Shown here piece by piece: positions 1 to 7,341 of a DNA stretch of 64,000 bases (the first letter of the stretch is position 1; the number at the start of each line of letters is the position of its first letter). The stretch is from Phycisphaerae bacterium (lineage in GTDB: Bacteria > Planctomycetota > Phycisphaerae > Phycisphaerales > UBA1924). The stretch lies in NCBI GenBank assembly GCA_030432255.1, contig JAUIHS010000007.1, forward strand, positions 62,001-126,000, in the 5' to 3' direction. The position numbers were made by a program, and so were the translations under genes. A model generated the notes under the pieces. That model did not search any database. It saw only the letters and a program-made list of their open reading frames with translations, and was not told where the DNA came from.

Positions 1-916
1 GCTCCGTGCGACCGAAGGTCTGCACCTCGTCCGCCCACACTGCGATCTCGTTGGCCCGGCAGACATCCATGAGCGCCCGGTGGAACTCGGGAAGAGCCGT
101 ATTGAATCCGCCCTCGCCCTGCACCAGTTCGAAGATGAAGCATGCGTGCTGCTTCGGATAGCGCTCGATGTACTGTTCCAGGTGTTCGACGCAGATGTCG
201 ATGTAGCGGGTGGAGCCGGAGACATCCCCGGCACTCATGCGGCGGGCCGCGACGTGACTGTAGAAGGGCATGTAGTCGACCAGCGTGCTCAATGGGACAC
301 CACTGCGTCCGCCAGCCGAGTCTCCGATCTGCGCCATGGTCACGCTTCGTCCCATGAAGCAGTGCGCGAAGGCGATGACTCGACTTGCCGGTGCGTGCTT
401 CTGGTAGCACACCTTGAGCGCATTCTCATTCGCCATCGCCCCCGAGTTGCACAGGAAGGCGTGCTTCAGATCGGATGACTTTCGAGCTTCGGCGACAAGC
501 ACCTCCGCAAAGCGGATCGCTTCCTCGTTCATCATGAGATGACCCTGCATCACCGTGTCCGCGGTGGCCGCTTCCACGGCAGTTTCCACAAGGTCTGGAT
601 CAGAGTGGCCAAAGAAGTGTGCGCCGATGCCCGTGATCATGTCAAACTTCACGGAGCCATCCAGCAGTTCGACCAACGCTCCGTTTCCGATCCCGGAGCC
701 GAGGTACGGGTACAGGAGGCCTCGGCCGCGAACCTCGGTGGCATCCTTCATCACCTGGTCGAGGCACTGAGAGAGAGAGGGATCGGTTGCGGGTCGAACG
801 CCGGTGATGTCGGCCTGGGCAGAACGCAGTTCGGCGCCGATCGTCTCAATGGCACTTCGAACGGCAGGACGGTGACGGAACTGGTCGGCGAGAGTCATGG
901 AGTTGGTGGTCGTCAT
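1..916 (-). CDS. Class III (PLP-dependent) aminotransferase, 3' end cut by window
   Basis: The first 305 codons of a fold-type I class III aminotransferase are present, and the rest lies beyond base 1. The family moves an amino group from an omega- or alpha-amine to a keto acid using pyridoxal phosphate in the cytoplasm. Visible family marks are NSGAMANENALK, the phosphate-binding region, and FELVQGEGG followed by WADEVQTFGR near the cut end, which holds the cofactor-ring Asp. The Schiff-base lysine would lie past the cut. The start is the ATG at 916, followed by Thr-Thr-Thr-Asn. The gene lies 69 bp after an M20 peptidase on the same strand and is probably co-transcribed with it. The substrate cannot be told from this fragment; ornithine, GABA or lysine are all possible. 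Confidence 0.85.
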   Translation of the reverse strand, partial: MTTTNSMTLADQFRHRPAVRSAIETIGAELRSAQADITGVRPATDPSLSQCLDQVMKDATEVRGRGLLYPYLGSGIGNGALVELLDGSVKFDMITGIGAHFFGHSDPDLVETAVEAATADTVMQGHLMMNEEAIRFAEVLVAEARKSSDLKHAFLCNSGAMANENALKVCYQKHAPASRVIAFAHCFMGRSVTMAQIGDSAGGRSGVPLSTLVDYMPFYSHVAARRMSAGDVSGSTRYIDICVEHLEQYIERYPKQHACFIFELVQGEGGFNTALPEFHRALMDVCRANEIAVWADEVQTFGRTE

Positions 917-985
917 GATTCATTCCGGAGAAAATGGGGGGCGTCGTGGGGGATCCTTGATCGTCATCGGAGTGAAGTGCGGCTT

Positions 986-2194
986 CTACTCGTTCCACTC
1001 CTCAGTCAGTCGTACGATCAAGCAGGCCATGAGCTGGGCACGCTCCACCAGGCTCGCGAGTTCGATCCACTCGTCCGTTGTATGCAGCCCGCCGCCGCGG
1101 ACGCCGAGTGTATCGATCACAGGGAGTCCGGCGGCCTGCAGGATGTTGCCGTCGCAGACGCCGCCGGTCTTCTCGAAGGGAAGCGACTGTCCCAGCGCTT
1201 CGGCGGCACCCTTCGCCATTGATGCGAGGCGCTCGACCGCCGGAGTCGTCGGCTTGGCCGGACGATTGAAGGTGCGCTCCACGACGATTCGCGGCAGTTC
1301 GTCTCCCTGTGTGGCGAGTGCATCCATGGCCTTGCCAAGTTCATCGGCGGTTTGTTCGTCGGGAAATCGCACGTTCCCCCATGCCGCGGCGTGATCGGGC
1401 ACAACATTGGTGGCTCCTCCCCCGGATATCGGACCGACGTTGACGACGATGCCCCTCTCGGCATCCGAGAGGTGTGAGAGTTTCACCAGGACTTCCGCGA
1501 GCGCGTACACGGCGGAGACACCATCGGTGAACGCGCGCCCGGCGTGAGCGGAGCGCCCGTGTGCTTCGATCATGAACTGACCTGCACCGCGTCGCTGGAT
1601 CGCGAGCGCCCCACCGGGCAGGCAGGGTTCGGTCACGAGGCCGACGTCCGCGACTCGGGCTTCCGCTGCGAGTGTTCCTGCCGAGGCAAACGAGCCGGTC
1701 TCTTCATCTGAGTTCAGGACGAAGGTCCACGAGGCTTCGAAGCCGACGGCGTGCAGCGCTTCGAGCGCGGTGACCGCGATCAGCACCCCACCTTTCATAT
1801 CTACGACCCCGGGCCCCACAGCGACATCGCCATCAGGGGAGATGATCATCTCCGTGAAGTCGCCCTGCGGCTCGAAGACGGTATCGAGGTGCCCGACGAG
1901 GAGGATCCGGGGCTTGCCATGGACCGGCCTCCGGCAGATGACGGTGGGGGGGATCTCATCCGGGTGCTTCGGTCCCGGGAGCCAGTCCGGTCTTGTCTCA
2001 CCGGTGACCGACTCGATCGATGCACCAAGTGCTGTCAGGCGACTCGTGATGATGGACCGGTACTGATCAAGCCCGGGAGCATGGTTGTGCCCGGTGGGAA
2101 TCGCAACGTGCTGCTCAAGGGTGCGAATCAGTTCGTCAGCCCGCGCGGCGATGACGTCACGGATCTCCTCCTCGATGGCATGCAGCGTTGTCAT
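986..2194 (-). CDS. M20 family metallopeptidase (ArgE/DapE/CPG2-like)
   Basis: The 402-aa product is a zinc-dependent amidohydrolase of the M20 family, which deacylates N-acyl amino acids or cleaves small peptides in the cytoplasm. The metal and catalytic set is visible: GHLDTV (His102, Asp104), VVDMKGG (Asp132), SDEETGS (Glu164 general base, Glu165), TEP (Glu189) and a late GGLHTTDEW histidine. The region between about 195 and 310 fits the inserted dimerisation domain. No signal peptide is seen. The aminotransferase follows 69 bp downstream, which suggests a shared amino-acid pathway such as deacylation then transamination, but this is inference. The exact substrate is unknown. Confidence 0.88.
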   Translation of the reverse strand: MTTLHAIEEEIRDVIAARADELIRTLEQHVAIPTGHNHAPGLDQYRSIITSRLTALGASIESVTGETRPDWLPGPKHPDEIPPTVICRRPVHGKPRILLVGHLDTVFEPQGDFTEMIISPDGDVAVGPGVVDMKGGVLIAVTALEALHAVGFEASWTFVLNSDEETGSFASAGTLAAEARVADVGLVTEPCLPGGALAIQRRGAGQFMIEAHGRSAHAGRAFTDGVSAVYALAEVLVKLSHLSDAERGIVVNVGPISGGGATNVVPDHAAAWGNVRFPDEQTADELGKAMDALATQGDELPRIVVERTFNRPAKPTTPAVERLASMAKGAAEALGQSLPFEKTGGVCDGNILQAAGLPVIDTLGVRGGGLHTTDEWIELASLVERAQLMACLIVRLTEEWNE

Positions 2195-2233
2195 ATTGCG
2201 ATCAGCTCCTTCCGGTACACGGCCCGCTGTGGC

Positions 2234-2797
2234 TCAGGGGGACTCGGCGACAGCGCGGCGGACGGCCTGTTCAACGGAATCACTCCGAAGGCCTGCAGCT
2301 CGACCGAGTTCGATGGCTTCATCCAGCGGGACATTACGGTGGCGATACAGATACAGCGCCCAGAGTCCACCAGCGCGGTTCGAAGATCCGCAGTGGATGA
2401 CCACCGGATCGCTCCGGCGCGAGAGGACCGCGGCGAGACGATCCGCATCATGAACGCTGAGCGTGTCGGATGAGACGGGGATGCGGATGTACTCCATGCC
2501 CCGGCGCATGACCTCGGTCATCTCGTCAAAGCCGACCCGCTCGGCGCTCATCTCGGGCTCGGTCCTGATATTGACAACCGTGCGGATGCCACGGCTCCGA
2601 AGTTCGTGAATCCCCTGGAGATCCGGCTGGCCGGCGAAGTAGATGTCGCCGTCACGGTTCAGGTTGTTCCAGTGCTCCGTCTCGATGCTGGCTGCTGTTC
2701 CCACGGGTGCGCTGGTGAGCATGACGGAGTCAGACGTGTTCGCGCACGATGCGAGAACGGCGAGGAGTGGTATGAGACTGAGTGACCGGGCTCTCAT
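2234..2797 (-). CDS. DUF442/DSP-like phosphatase-fold lipoprotein
   Basis: The 187-aa product begins with a lipoprotein signal (hydrophobic stretch then LASC at about residues 15-18), so it should be lipid-anchored outside the cytoplasm. The body resembles the DUF442 branch of the protein tyrosine/dual-specificity phosphatase fold: YFAGQPDLQGIHELRSRGIRTVVNIR, split here as YFAGQPDLQ and RTVVNIR, then VVIHCGSSNRAG. The signature is C-x4-R, as in DUF442 proteins, not the C-x5-R of classical PTPs. Catalytic Cys and Arg are both present. The gene lies 39 bp upstream of the M20 peptidase on the same strand. The substrate is unknown and activity is not shown. Confidence 0.72.
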   Translation of the reverse strand: MRARSLSLIPLLAVLASCANTSDSVMLTSAPVGTAASIETEHWNNLNRDGDIYFAGQPDLQGIHELRSRGIRTVVNIRTEPEMSAERVGFDEMTEVMRRGMEYIRIPVSSDTLSVHDADRLAAVLSRRSDPVVIHCGSSNRAGGLWALYLYRHRNVPLDEAIELGRAAGLRSDSVEQAVRRAVAESP

Positions 2798-2877
2798 CGT
2801 TTCAGGACCTCCGTGAGTCTGGCGAGGGTACAGGTGACGTGGTCTTCAATGCGCGACGGCGCCGTTCCGGGTTCCAC
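2794..2877 (-). CDS. Possible 27-aa upstream ORF coupled to the lipoprotein
   Basis: A GTG at 2877 is preceded by GAGGAA about 7 bases upstream and opens a 27-codon frame. Its TGA overlaps the lipoprotein ATG as ATGA, the arrangement used for translational coupling. An in-frame TGA lies just upstream, so it is not the tail of a longer gene. The peptide begins Met-Glu-Pro-Gly-Thr and matches nothing I know. It could be a leader peptide or a chance frame in GC-rich DNA. Conservation of the overlap would be the test. Confidence 0.3.
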   Translation of the reverse strand: MEPGTAPSRIEDHVTCTLARLTEVLKR

Positions 2878-3003
2878 GGTTCACTTCCTCAAGTCTTCTA
2901 CCGCACCGCTGAAATGGGTGGATCGGTAGTGTAGCGTTGCCCGGGGGCGCGCAGTAATGAGATGGCACGAGCCTCGTTGGAAACTGGGCCGCGAAACGCA
3001 CGT

Positions 3004-3036
3004 AAAAAACGCCCCTCGCGCGAGGCGAGGGGCGTT
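3004..3036 (-). terminator. Rho-independent terminator of the PTP-CTERM gene
   Basis: A perfect 11-bp stem (3008-3018 with 3026-3036) has a 7-base loop. In the minus direction it is followed by six T residues (3004-3009 on the plus strand are A). It lies 35 bp past the stop codon of the gene ending at 3071. Confidence 0.9.
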
Positions 3037-3070
3037 CCTGGAGAAACGATGTCCTGTTGTCGGGCTTTGA

Positions 3071-3901
3071 TCAGCGGCGACGACGCAGACCGGCGATGCC
3101 GGCGATGCCGAGGATCGCGGCGGCACCCGGGGTGGGCACGCCGGAGAGACCGACAGAACCGCCGCCGATACCGGCGGAAATGGTCAGCAGTTCGGTGAAG
3201 TTGCCGGTGACGGTGTTGACCCGGCCGACCGTGAGGTCCTGGTTGCCGCCGGGCATGAAGTGGTTGACCGCCTGGTAGAGCGTGCCATCGATGAACTCAC
3301 CGCCGTGGTTGACGGTGTGGTAGTTCGTCAGGCCGACGAACGACGAAGCGGCGCCGGCCGCGTAGTCGTTGGTGTAGAGGGCGGCGGTGGTGTCGTTGCC
3401 GCGGCCGAAGGCGTAGAACGTGTCGGTAGCGGCGTCATAGCCGGAGCCGGAGTGGCGCTCGTTCATGTTGCCCTGACCGGCGACGTTGGCCTGGGTACCG
3501 GCACCGAGGTCGATGGTCACGAGAGTGGAGGGGCCGCTGGCGCCTCCGGGGATGGTCTGGATGCCGTAGAGCTGACCGCCCATGAAGGAGAGGCTCGGGG
3601 TGTTCTCGGTGAGGAAGTCACCGACGAGCTGCAGGGTGGGGGTGGTCTGCCAGTTGCGGAGGCGATAGACCTCGAAGAAACCATCGTTGTCGTTGTCCGA
3701 GGAGCTGGTGCCGTAGATGGCTCCGGAGGCGGGATCGACAGCGAGGGACGTGATGTCATCGCTGAGGGTGTACTGGTTCAGAACGCTCACACCATCCGTC
3801 ACAAAGAGCTGGTCATTGTGAGTGACGAGCATCATCGGTCCGGCGCTGGCGGCGCCGGCGGTGGCAAGGAGGGCGAGCGTTGAAGTGAGTGCAGTCTTCA
3901 T
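3071..3901 (-). CDS. Secreted protein with PEP-CTERM-like (PTP-type) sorting tail
   Basis: The 276-aa product has an N-terminal signal peptide (MKTALTSTLALLATAGAASA). It ends with a tripartite sorting tail: the motif VPTPGA, a hydrophobic helix and the basic end RRRR. Such tails are recognised by exosortase-type enzymes and direct proteins to the surface or matrix. The body is rich in short repeats and Thr, Ser, Gly and Asn, and could form a beta-propeller-like fold (LFVTDG, LYGIQT, FYAFGRG, LYQAVNH). That fold is a guess. The start at 3901 is preferred over upstream Met codons because GGAG lies 9 bases before it and the signal peptide begins there. It has its own terminator. No exosortase gene is in the window. 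Confidence 0.85.
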   Translation of the reverse strand: MKTALTSTLALLATAGAASAGPMMLVTHNDQLFVTDGVSVLNQYTLSDDITSLAVDPASGAIYGTSSSDNDNDGFFEVYRLRNWQTTPTLQLVGDFLTENTPSLSFMGGQLYGIQTIPGGASGPSTLVTIDLGAGTQANVAGQGNMNERHSGSGYDAATDTFYAFGRGNDTTAALYTNDYAAGAASSFVGLTNYHTVNHGGEFIDGTLYQAVNHFMPGGNQDLTVGRVNTVTGNFTELLTISAGIGGGSVGLSGVPTPGAAAILGIAGIAGLRRRR

Positions 3902-4382
3902 GGGTATCTCCGTGTTGACTTCCCTGAGGATTCCGAAGCGCACGACAACGCGCTTCGACGTGTCAGAATCGAACTCCGGCGCAACGTGCACCGGAGGAAC
4001 AGATCGAACTCCACCGCGCCCCTTTGGCAGGGCGCAATGACAGCCCCAGACCCGTGCGAAACCAGCGAATGAATCAGCAGGACGCGAATCCGGTTCGCGA
4101 CGACAACCGATTCACCGGCGGCCCGTGGTGAATGGAACACATGCGGCAAAACCGCAATTCAGGATGTAGGGCCTGACTTGTTGCTTCCCTGAGTCAGACG
4201 GGTAACGCACACACTGCGCATGTGATCGCGTCACCTCTCAACAGATGCCTGGAATGATCCTCTACAGGTCTGAACTTCCATGCTTCTCAACTCCCCCTAT
4301 GCGCAGGGGATGTGCGGAGTATGCGCTAATCGGACCTTGGAGTCAATGCAAAAAAGGGCGATTCGCAGAGTCTGAACACGCC
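3902..4382. other. 481-bp intergenic region, no gene recognised
   Basis: This stretch lies between two minus-strand genes. It must hold the leader and promoter of the PTP-CTERM gene and the 3' end of the DUF1573 transcript. Two short inverted repeats are visible, GCGCCC/GGGCGC around 4017-4036 and CTCCGG/CCGGAG at 3974-3996, both in the likely 5' leader. A run of six A at about 4350 has no convincing stem beside it. Short open frames here have no start signal or family resemblance. Confidence 0.5.
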
Positions 4383-5426
4383 TCAGGAACCCGCTTCCGC
4401 CACCCGGCCGATCAGGTCGATCACCTCGCGATGGTCGCGGGCCTCGATCGTCAGGCGCGCATTGATCAGGCCGCGGTACTCGACATCCGGCCGCACCCGC
4501 AGCCGGACCTTCAGGCCACTGGATGTGATCGTCATGCCGAGGACATCAACCTGCACGCGCGGATCATCGCATGAGATATCGTCGATGATGTCCAGTGGAC
4601 TGCCGAGGAGGTTCTGCAGCGTGATCGTCTTCTCAGTCGAAGTTCCGGGAGACAGACGCCACAGCAGAAGACGCTCGTGAGACACGTGCCACGGACGACG
4701 CGTCCGCTCCTGCTCGACACCCATCACGCGCACATCGATCACAGGCGCCGTCGGGTGATCCGTCTCGACCAGGTACCACTTGGGAAGGTCCGATTCGGGA
4801 ATCGATGCGAGGTCAACGCGCAGGGTGTAACTCGCCCGCGGCTCATCATTCGCCGGATCAAATCCATCGGCGAAGACCGGTGCCTCTCCATTGGTCGCGA
4901 GGACTGTGAACGGGGTGCCGTCTGCGGATTCGAGGCTCATTTCACCAGTACGGAACTGCCCCGGTGGGTCGTACCGAACGATCGTGCGAACCCCGTAGTT
5001 GACCCAGCAGTTCACGTAGATCTGCTTCGGCTGCGCATATCCCTCGCAGAAGATGACGATGTTGCGACGCATCTTGCCCATGAACTTGTCTGCATCCAGC
5101 GCCGCTTCCATCTGAACCGGCTCGCCCGGCATCAGGACACGCGTCGGCAGGTCCGTCGTCGTGCAGTTGCAGGACGTTCGAATGTCGGTGACTTTCAGCG
5201 GTTCCGTGCCGCGGTTCACCAGCGTGACACTCGTGATGTTGTGCGACTCCGGCATCACATCCGCAAAGTCGATCTCGCCCGGCTGCACCTCGATGGGCGG
5301 TGGAGAGGATTGCGGCGGGCGACGCACTTCGTAAGTCTTTCCGGACTGCCCCAGCACATGTGCAGGGCTCGCGGCGACGGCCGCGATGACACACAGCATT
5401 CCGAGTCTTGAGATCCAGTCACGCAT
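4383..5426 (-). CDS. DUF1573 domain-containing exported protein
   Basis: The 347-aa product has a signal peptide (LGMLCVIAAVAASPAHVLG) and a DUF1573 domain at about residues 45-140. The domain shows IDFADVMPESHNIT, VTLVNRGTEPLKVTDIRTSC, N-C-T-T and MPGEPVQMEAALD. DUF1573 is an immunoglobulin-like ASPM-SPD-2-Hydin-type domain common in Bacteroidota and Planctomycetota, with no known enzyme activity. The C-terminal 150 residues resemble a second beta-sandwich (ITLQNLLGSPLDIID). The start at 5426 has AAGGAAAGGA about 9 bases upstream. The gene is divergent from the Cys-rich gene at 5719. Its function is unknown, perhaps envelope-associated. Confidence 0.82.
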   Translation of the reverse strand: MRDWISRLGMLCVIAAVAASPAHVLGQSGKTYEVRRPPQSSPPPIEVQPGEIDFADVMPESHNITSVTLVNRGTEPLKVTDIRTSCNCTTTDLPTRVLMPGEPVQMEAALDADKFMGKMRRNIVIFCEGYAQPKQIYVNCWVNYGVRTIVRYDPPGQFRTGEMSLESADGTPFTVLATNGEAPVFADGFDPANDEPRASYTLRVDLASIPESDLPKWYLVETDHPTAPVIDVRVMGVEQERTRRPWHVSHERLLLWRLSPGTSTEKTITLQNLLGSPLDIIDDISCDDPRVQVDVLGMTITSSGLKVRLRVRPDVEYRGLINARLTIEARDHREVIDLIGRVAEAGS

Positions 5427-5495
5427 TCAGCGGGTCCTTTCCTTGCTGCACGGGCGCACGCATCGAGATCGATCGTGCAATGGGGGGGGTGCACA

Positions 5496-5512
5496 CTCAC
5501 CTTACCGGTGAG
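5496..5512. repeat. Short inverted repeat in divergent promoter region
   Basis: CTCACC (5496-5501) and GGTGAG (5507-5512) form a perfect 6-bp inverted repeat around five bases. It lies about 70 bp upstream of the DUF1573 start and 45 bp upstream of the -35 proposed for the plus-strand gene. It could be an operator or only a chance palindrome. Confidence 0.3.
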
Positions 5513-5557
5513 CGGCAAATGGATGCGTCCGGTATTGGTTGGGGCCTCCGATTTTTG

Positions 5558-5586
5558 TTGAAAGGCCCTGATACCTCTGGCAGAAT
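5558..5586 (+). promoter_or_regulatory. Candidate sigma-70-type promoter for the Cys-rich dockerin gene
   Basis: TTGAAA (5558-5563) and CAGAAT (5581-5586) are separated by exactly 17 bp, in a locally AT-rich patch. Transcription from here would give a leader of about 125 nt before the ATG at 5719. No riboswitch fold was recognised in that leader. Confidence 0.45.
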
Positions 5587-5718
5587 TGGGGTGCCGGCGC
5601 GACTGTGAAGCTGGCAGGTTATCGGTGCACGAGGCTCCGCCCCGACGCTCACGCGAGTTCGGGATACACCAAGAGGGATTGTGGGCCCCAAGCCGGCCCG
5701 CACCAGAAGAGAGACACC

Positions 5719-7221
5719 ATGAACGGATCATCATTGTTCAGTCTGCTTGCCGCGGCAGTCATGCTGCCGGGTATCGCCGTGGCGCAGCAGGATCGGCTCC
5801 AGCCCCTGCCCGTCGAGTTCGAGAGCATGCAGGAGATGAAGGTCGACCTGCATCGCGGCCTCATCGAGTCCACGACCGATTTCAATCCGCGTGGCAGCTG
5901 CGTGCAGGTTTCCGCCCACACTGATGCTGACTTCACGGGCGGCACGTACATCCTGCAGGGCGGCTTCGCCGAGGATGAGATCGCGGCGGTCTCATTCACC
6001 ATTCCGTCCGGCGAGTTCCCCATCAAGCTTGAACTGGCGGAGATGATCTTCGGCACGCAGAATGCGAGTGTTCAGACGACGACTGAGTGGTCATTCATCG
6101 TCTGGGAGGGCACCCCCGGCACCGGCACGATCACGCACATCTTCAGCTCTGATGACATCATCCTGCCCCACATCGTGCTGCCTCCAGGCAACAGCGGCGT
6201 GAACGTGCAGGTTTCCGTTGATCCCGGCGACCCGGAGCAGATCATCATCAACAACGACGGGTCTTCGACCTTCAGCATCGGCTACCGCGTCGATCAGCAC
6301 AATCAGCAGACGCAGGATCCCTGCTCGGTGGCTCCGCCCAGCTGCTGCAACGCATTTCCGGCTACGGACAACAGCGGCCTCGCGAGCCCGGGCGGGAACT
6401 GGGGCTGCTTCGTGGATTGCGGCCCCTTCGGCTGCCCCAGTGGCTGTACGCCTTTCTCGGGTCTCGGCCTCTGCCAGCCCAGCAACGACTGGGTGATTCG
6501 CGCTTCCTGGTCCAGCTTCAGCTGCCAGCCCGGTGTCGGTCCATGCTGCCTGCCGGATGGCTCCTGTGAAGTCCTGACGACCTCGGACTGCAGCAACATG
6601 GGCGGCATCTACCAGGGCGATGGACCCTCCTGTGACGGTATCTCCTGCCCCGATCCGATCGTGGCGTGCTGCTTCGAGGGCAAGTTCGGTGGCTGTCTCG
6701 ACCTGACGGAGAACAACTGCCTGCTCGCTGGCGGTGTACCCCAGGCGCCGGGCACCGACTGCGCCAGCATCATCTGCTTCGAGACCGGCGCGTGCTGCCT
6801 TCCGGATGGCAGCTGTGTTGATGACACCTCACCCGATGACTGCGCCATGATGGGCGGGACGTATCAGGGCGTCGACACAATGTGCGCGACGACTGACTGC
6901 CCCGATCCGACCGGCGCATGCTGCTTCCCGACCGGATTCTGCCTCGAACTGACGGAAGCGGAGTGCCTCGGCGTGGGGGCGACCTGGAACGGTGCCCTCA
7001 CCAGCTGCTCCGGTGACGGAAATGGGAACGGGACGGATGACTCCTGCGAGACGGACTGTGAAGGCGACGCCGACGGTGACAACGACGTTGACTTCGACGA
7101 CCTGAATACCGTCCTCAACAACTGGGGCACCGCAGGTCCCGAAGGCGATGTCGATGACGATGACGATGTCGACTTCGACGATCTCAATGTCGTTCTCGGT
7201 GCGTGGGGTACCAGCTGCTGA
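5719..7221 (+). CDS. Secreted Cys-rich repeat protein with dockerin-like tail
   Basis: The 500-aa product has a signal peptide (SLFSLLAAAVMLPGIAVAQ). About 260 residues resembling a beta-rich domain follow, then four Cys-rich repeats of roughly 37 residues at about 270-440. Examples are PCCLPDGSC...DCSNMGG.YQGD..SC and ACCLPDGSC...DCAMMGGTYQG. It ends in a pair of calcium-binding dockerin/EF-hand-like repeats (DADGDNDVDFDDLN and DVDDDDDVDFDDLN) finishing in WGTSC. The frame stays open upstream to 5605, but ATG 5719 starts the signal peptide and is preceded by AGAAGAGAGA, so it is preferred. The role is unknown; it is probably on the surface or in an extracellular matrix. A terminator follows 30 bp downstream, so it is likely monocistronic. 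Confidence 0.85.
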   Translation: MNGSSLFSLLAAAVMLPGIAVAQQDRLQPLPVEFESMQEMKVDLHRGLIESTTDFNPRGSCVQVSAHTDADFTGGTYILQGGFAEDEIAAVSFTIPSGEFPIKLELAEMIFGTQNASVQTTTEWSFIVWEGTPGTGTITHIFSSDDIILPHIVLPPGNSGVNVQVSVDPGDPEQIIINNDGSSTFSIGYRVDQHNQQTQDPCSVAPPSCCNAFPATDNSGLASPGGNWGCFVDCGPFGCPSGCTPFSGLGLCQPSNDWVIRASWSSFSCQPGVGPCCLPDGSCEVLTTSDCSNMGGIYQGDGPSCDGISCPDPIVACCFEGKFGGCLDLTENNCLLAGGVPQAPGTDCASIICFETGACCLPDGSCVDDTSPDDCAMMGGTYQGVDTMCATTDCPDPTGACCFPTGFCLELTEAECLGVGATWNGALTSCSGDGNGNGTDDSCETDCEGDADGDNDVDFDDLNTVLNNWGTAGPEGDVDDDDDVDFDDLNVVLGAWGTSC

Positions 7222-7251
7222 TCGCATCAGAATCCAACCTGTGAGACCACG

Positions 7252-7280
7252 GGCGCCGCCGGATATCCGGCGGCGCCTTT
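7252..7280 (+). terminator. Rho-independent terminator after the Cys-rich gene
   Basis: A perfect 11-bp GC stem (7252-7262 with 7267-7277) has the 4-base loop ATAT and is followed by TTT. The T-tract is short, but the stem is very stable. It separates the gene ending at 7221 from the sulfotransferase cluster. Confidence 0.75.
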
Positions 7281-7341
7281 CATATCTGCTCGGGGAGGTC
7301 GCTACACTTGGCGAAATTCACCCACCGGAGTCCAACGAATC

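Noticed and set aside
2881..3126. 81-codon minus-strand frame crossing the terminator
   Set aside because: It would have to be read through a strong rho-independent terminator and overlaps the end of the PTP-CTERM gene.
4340..4382. Terminator for the DUF1573 gene at the A6 run
   Set aside because: The only stem beside the run is four base pairs with a one-base loop, which cannot form.
5587..5718. Riboswitch in the 125-nt leader of the Cys-rich gene
   Set aside because: The leader is GC-rich and has some pairing, but no known aptamer consensus was recognised.
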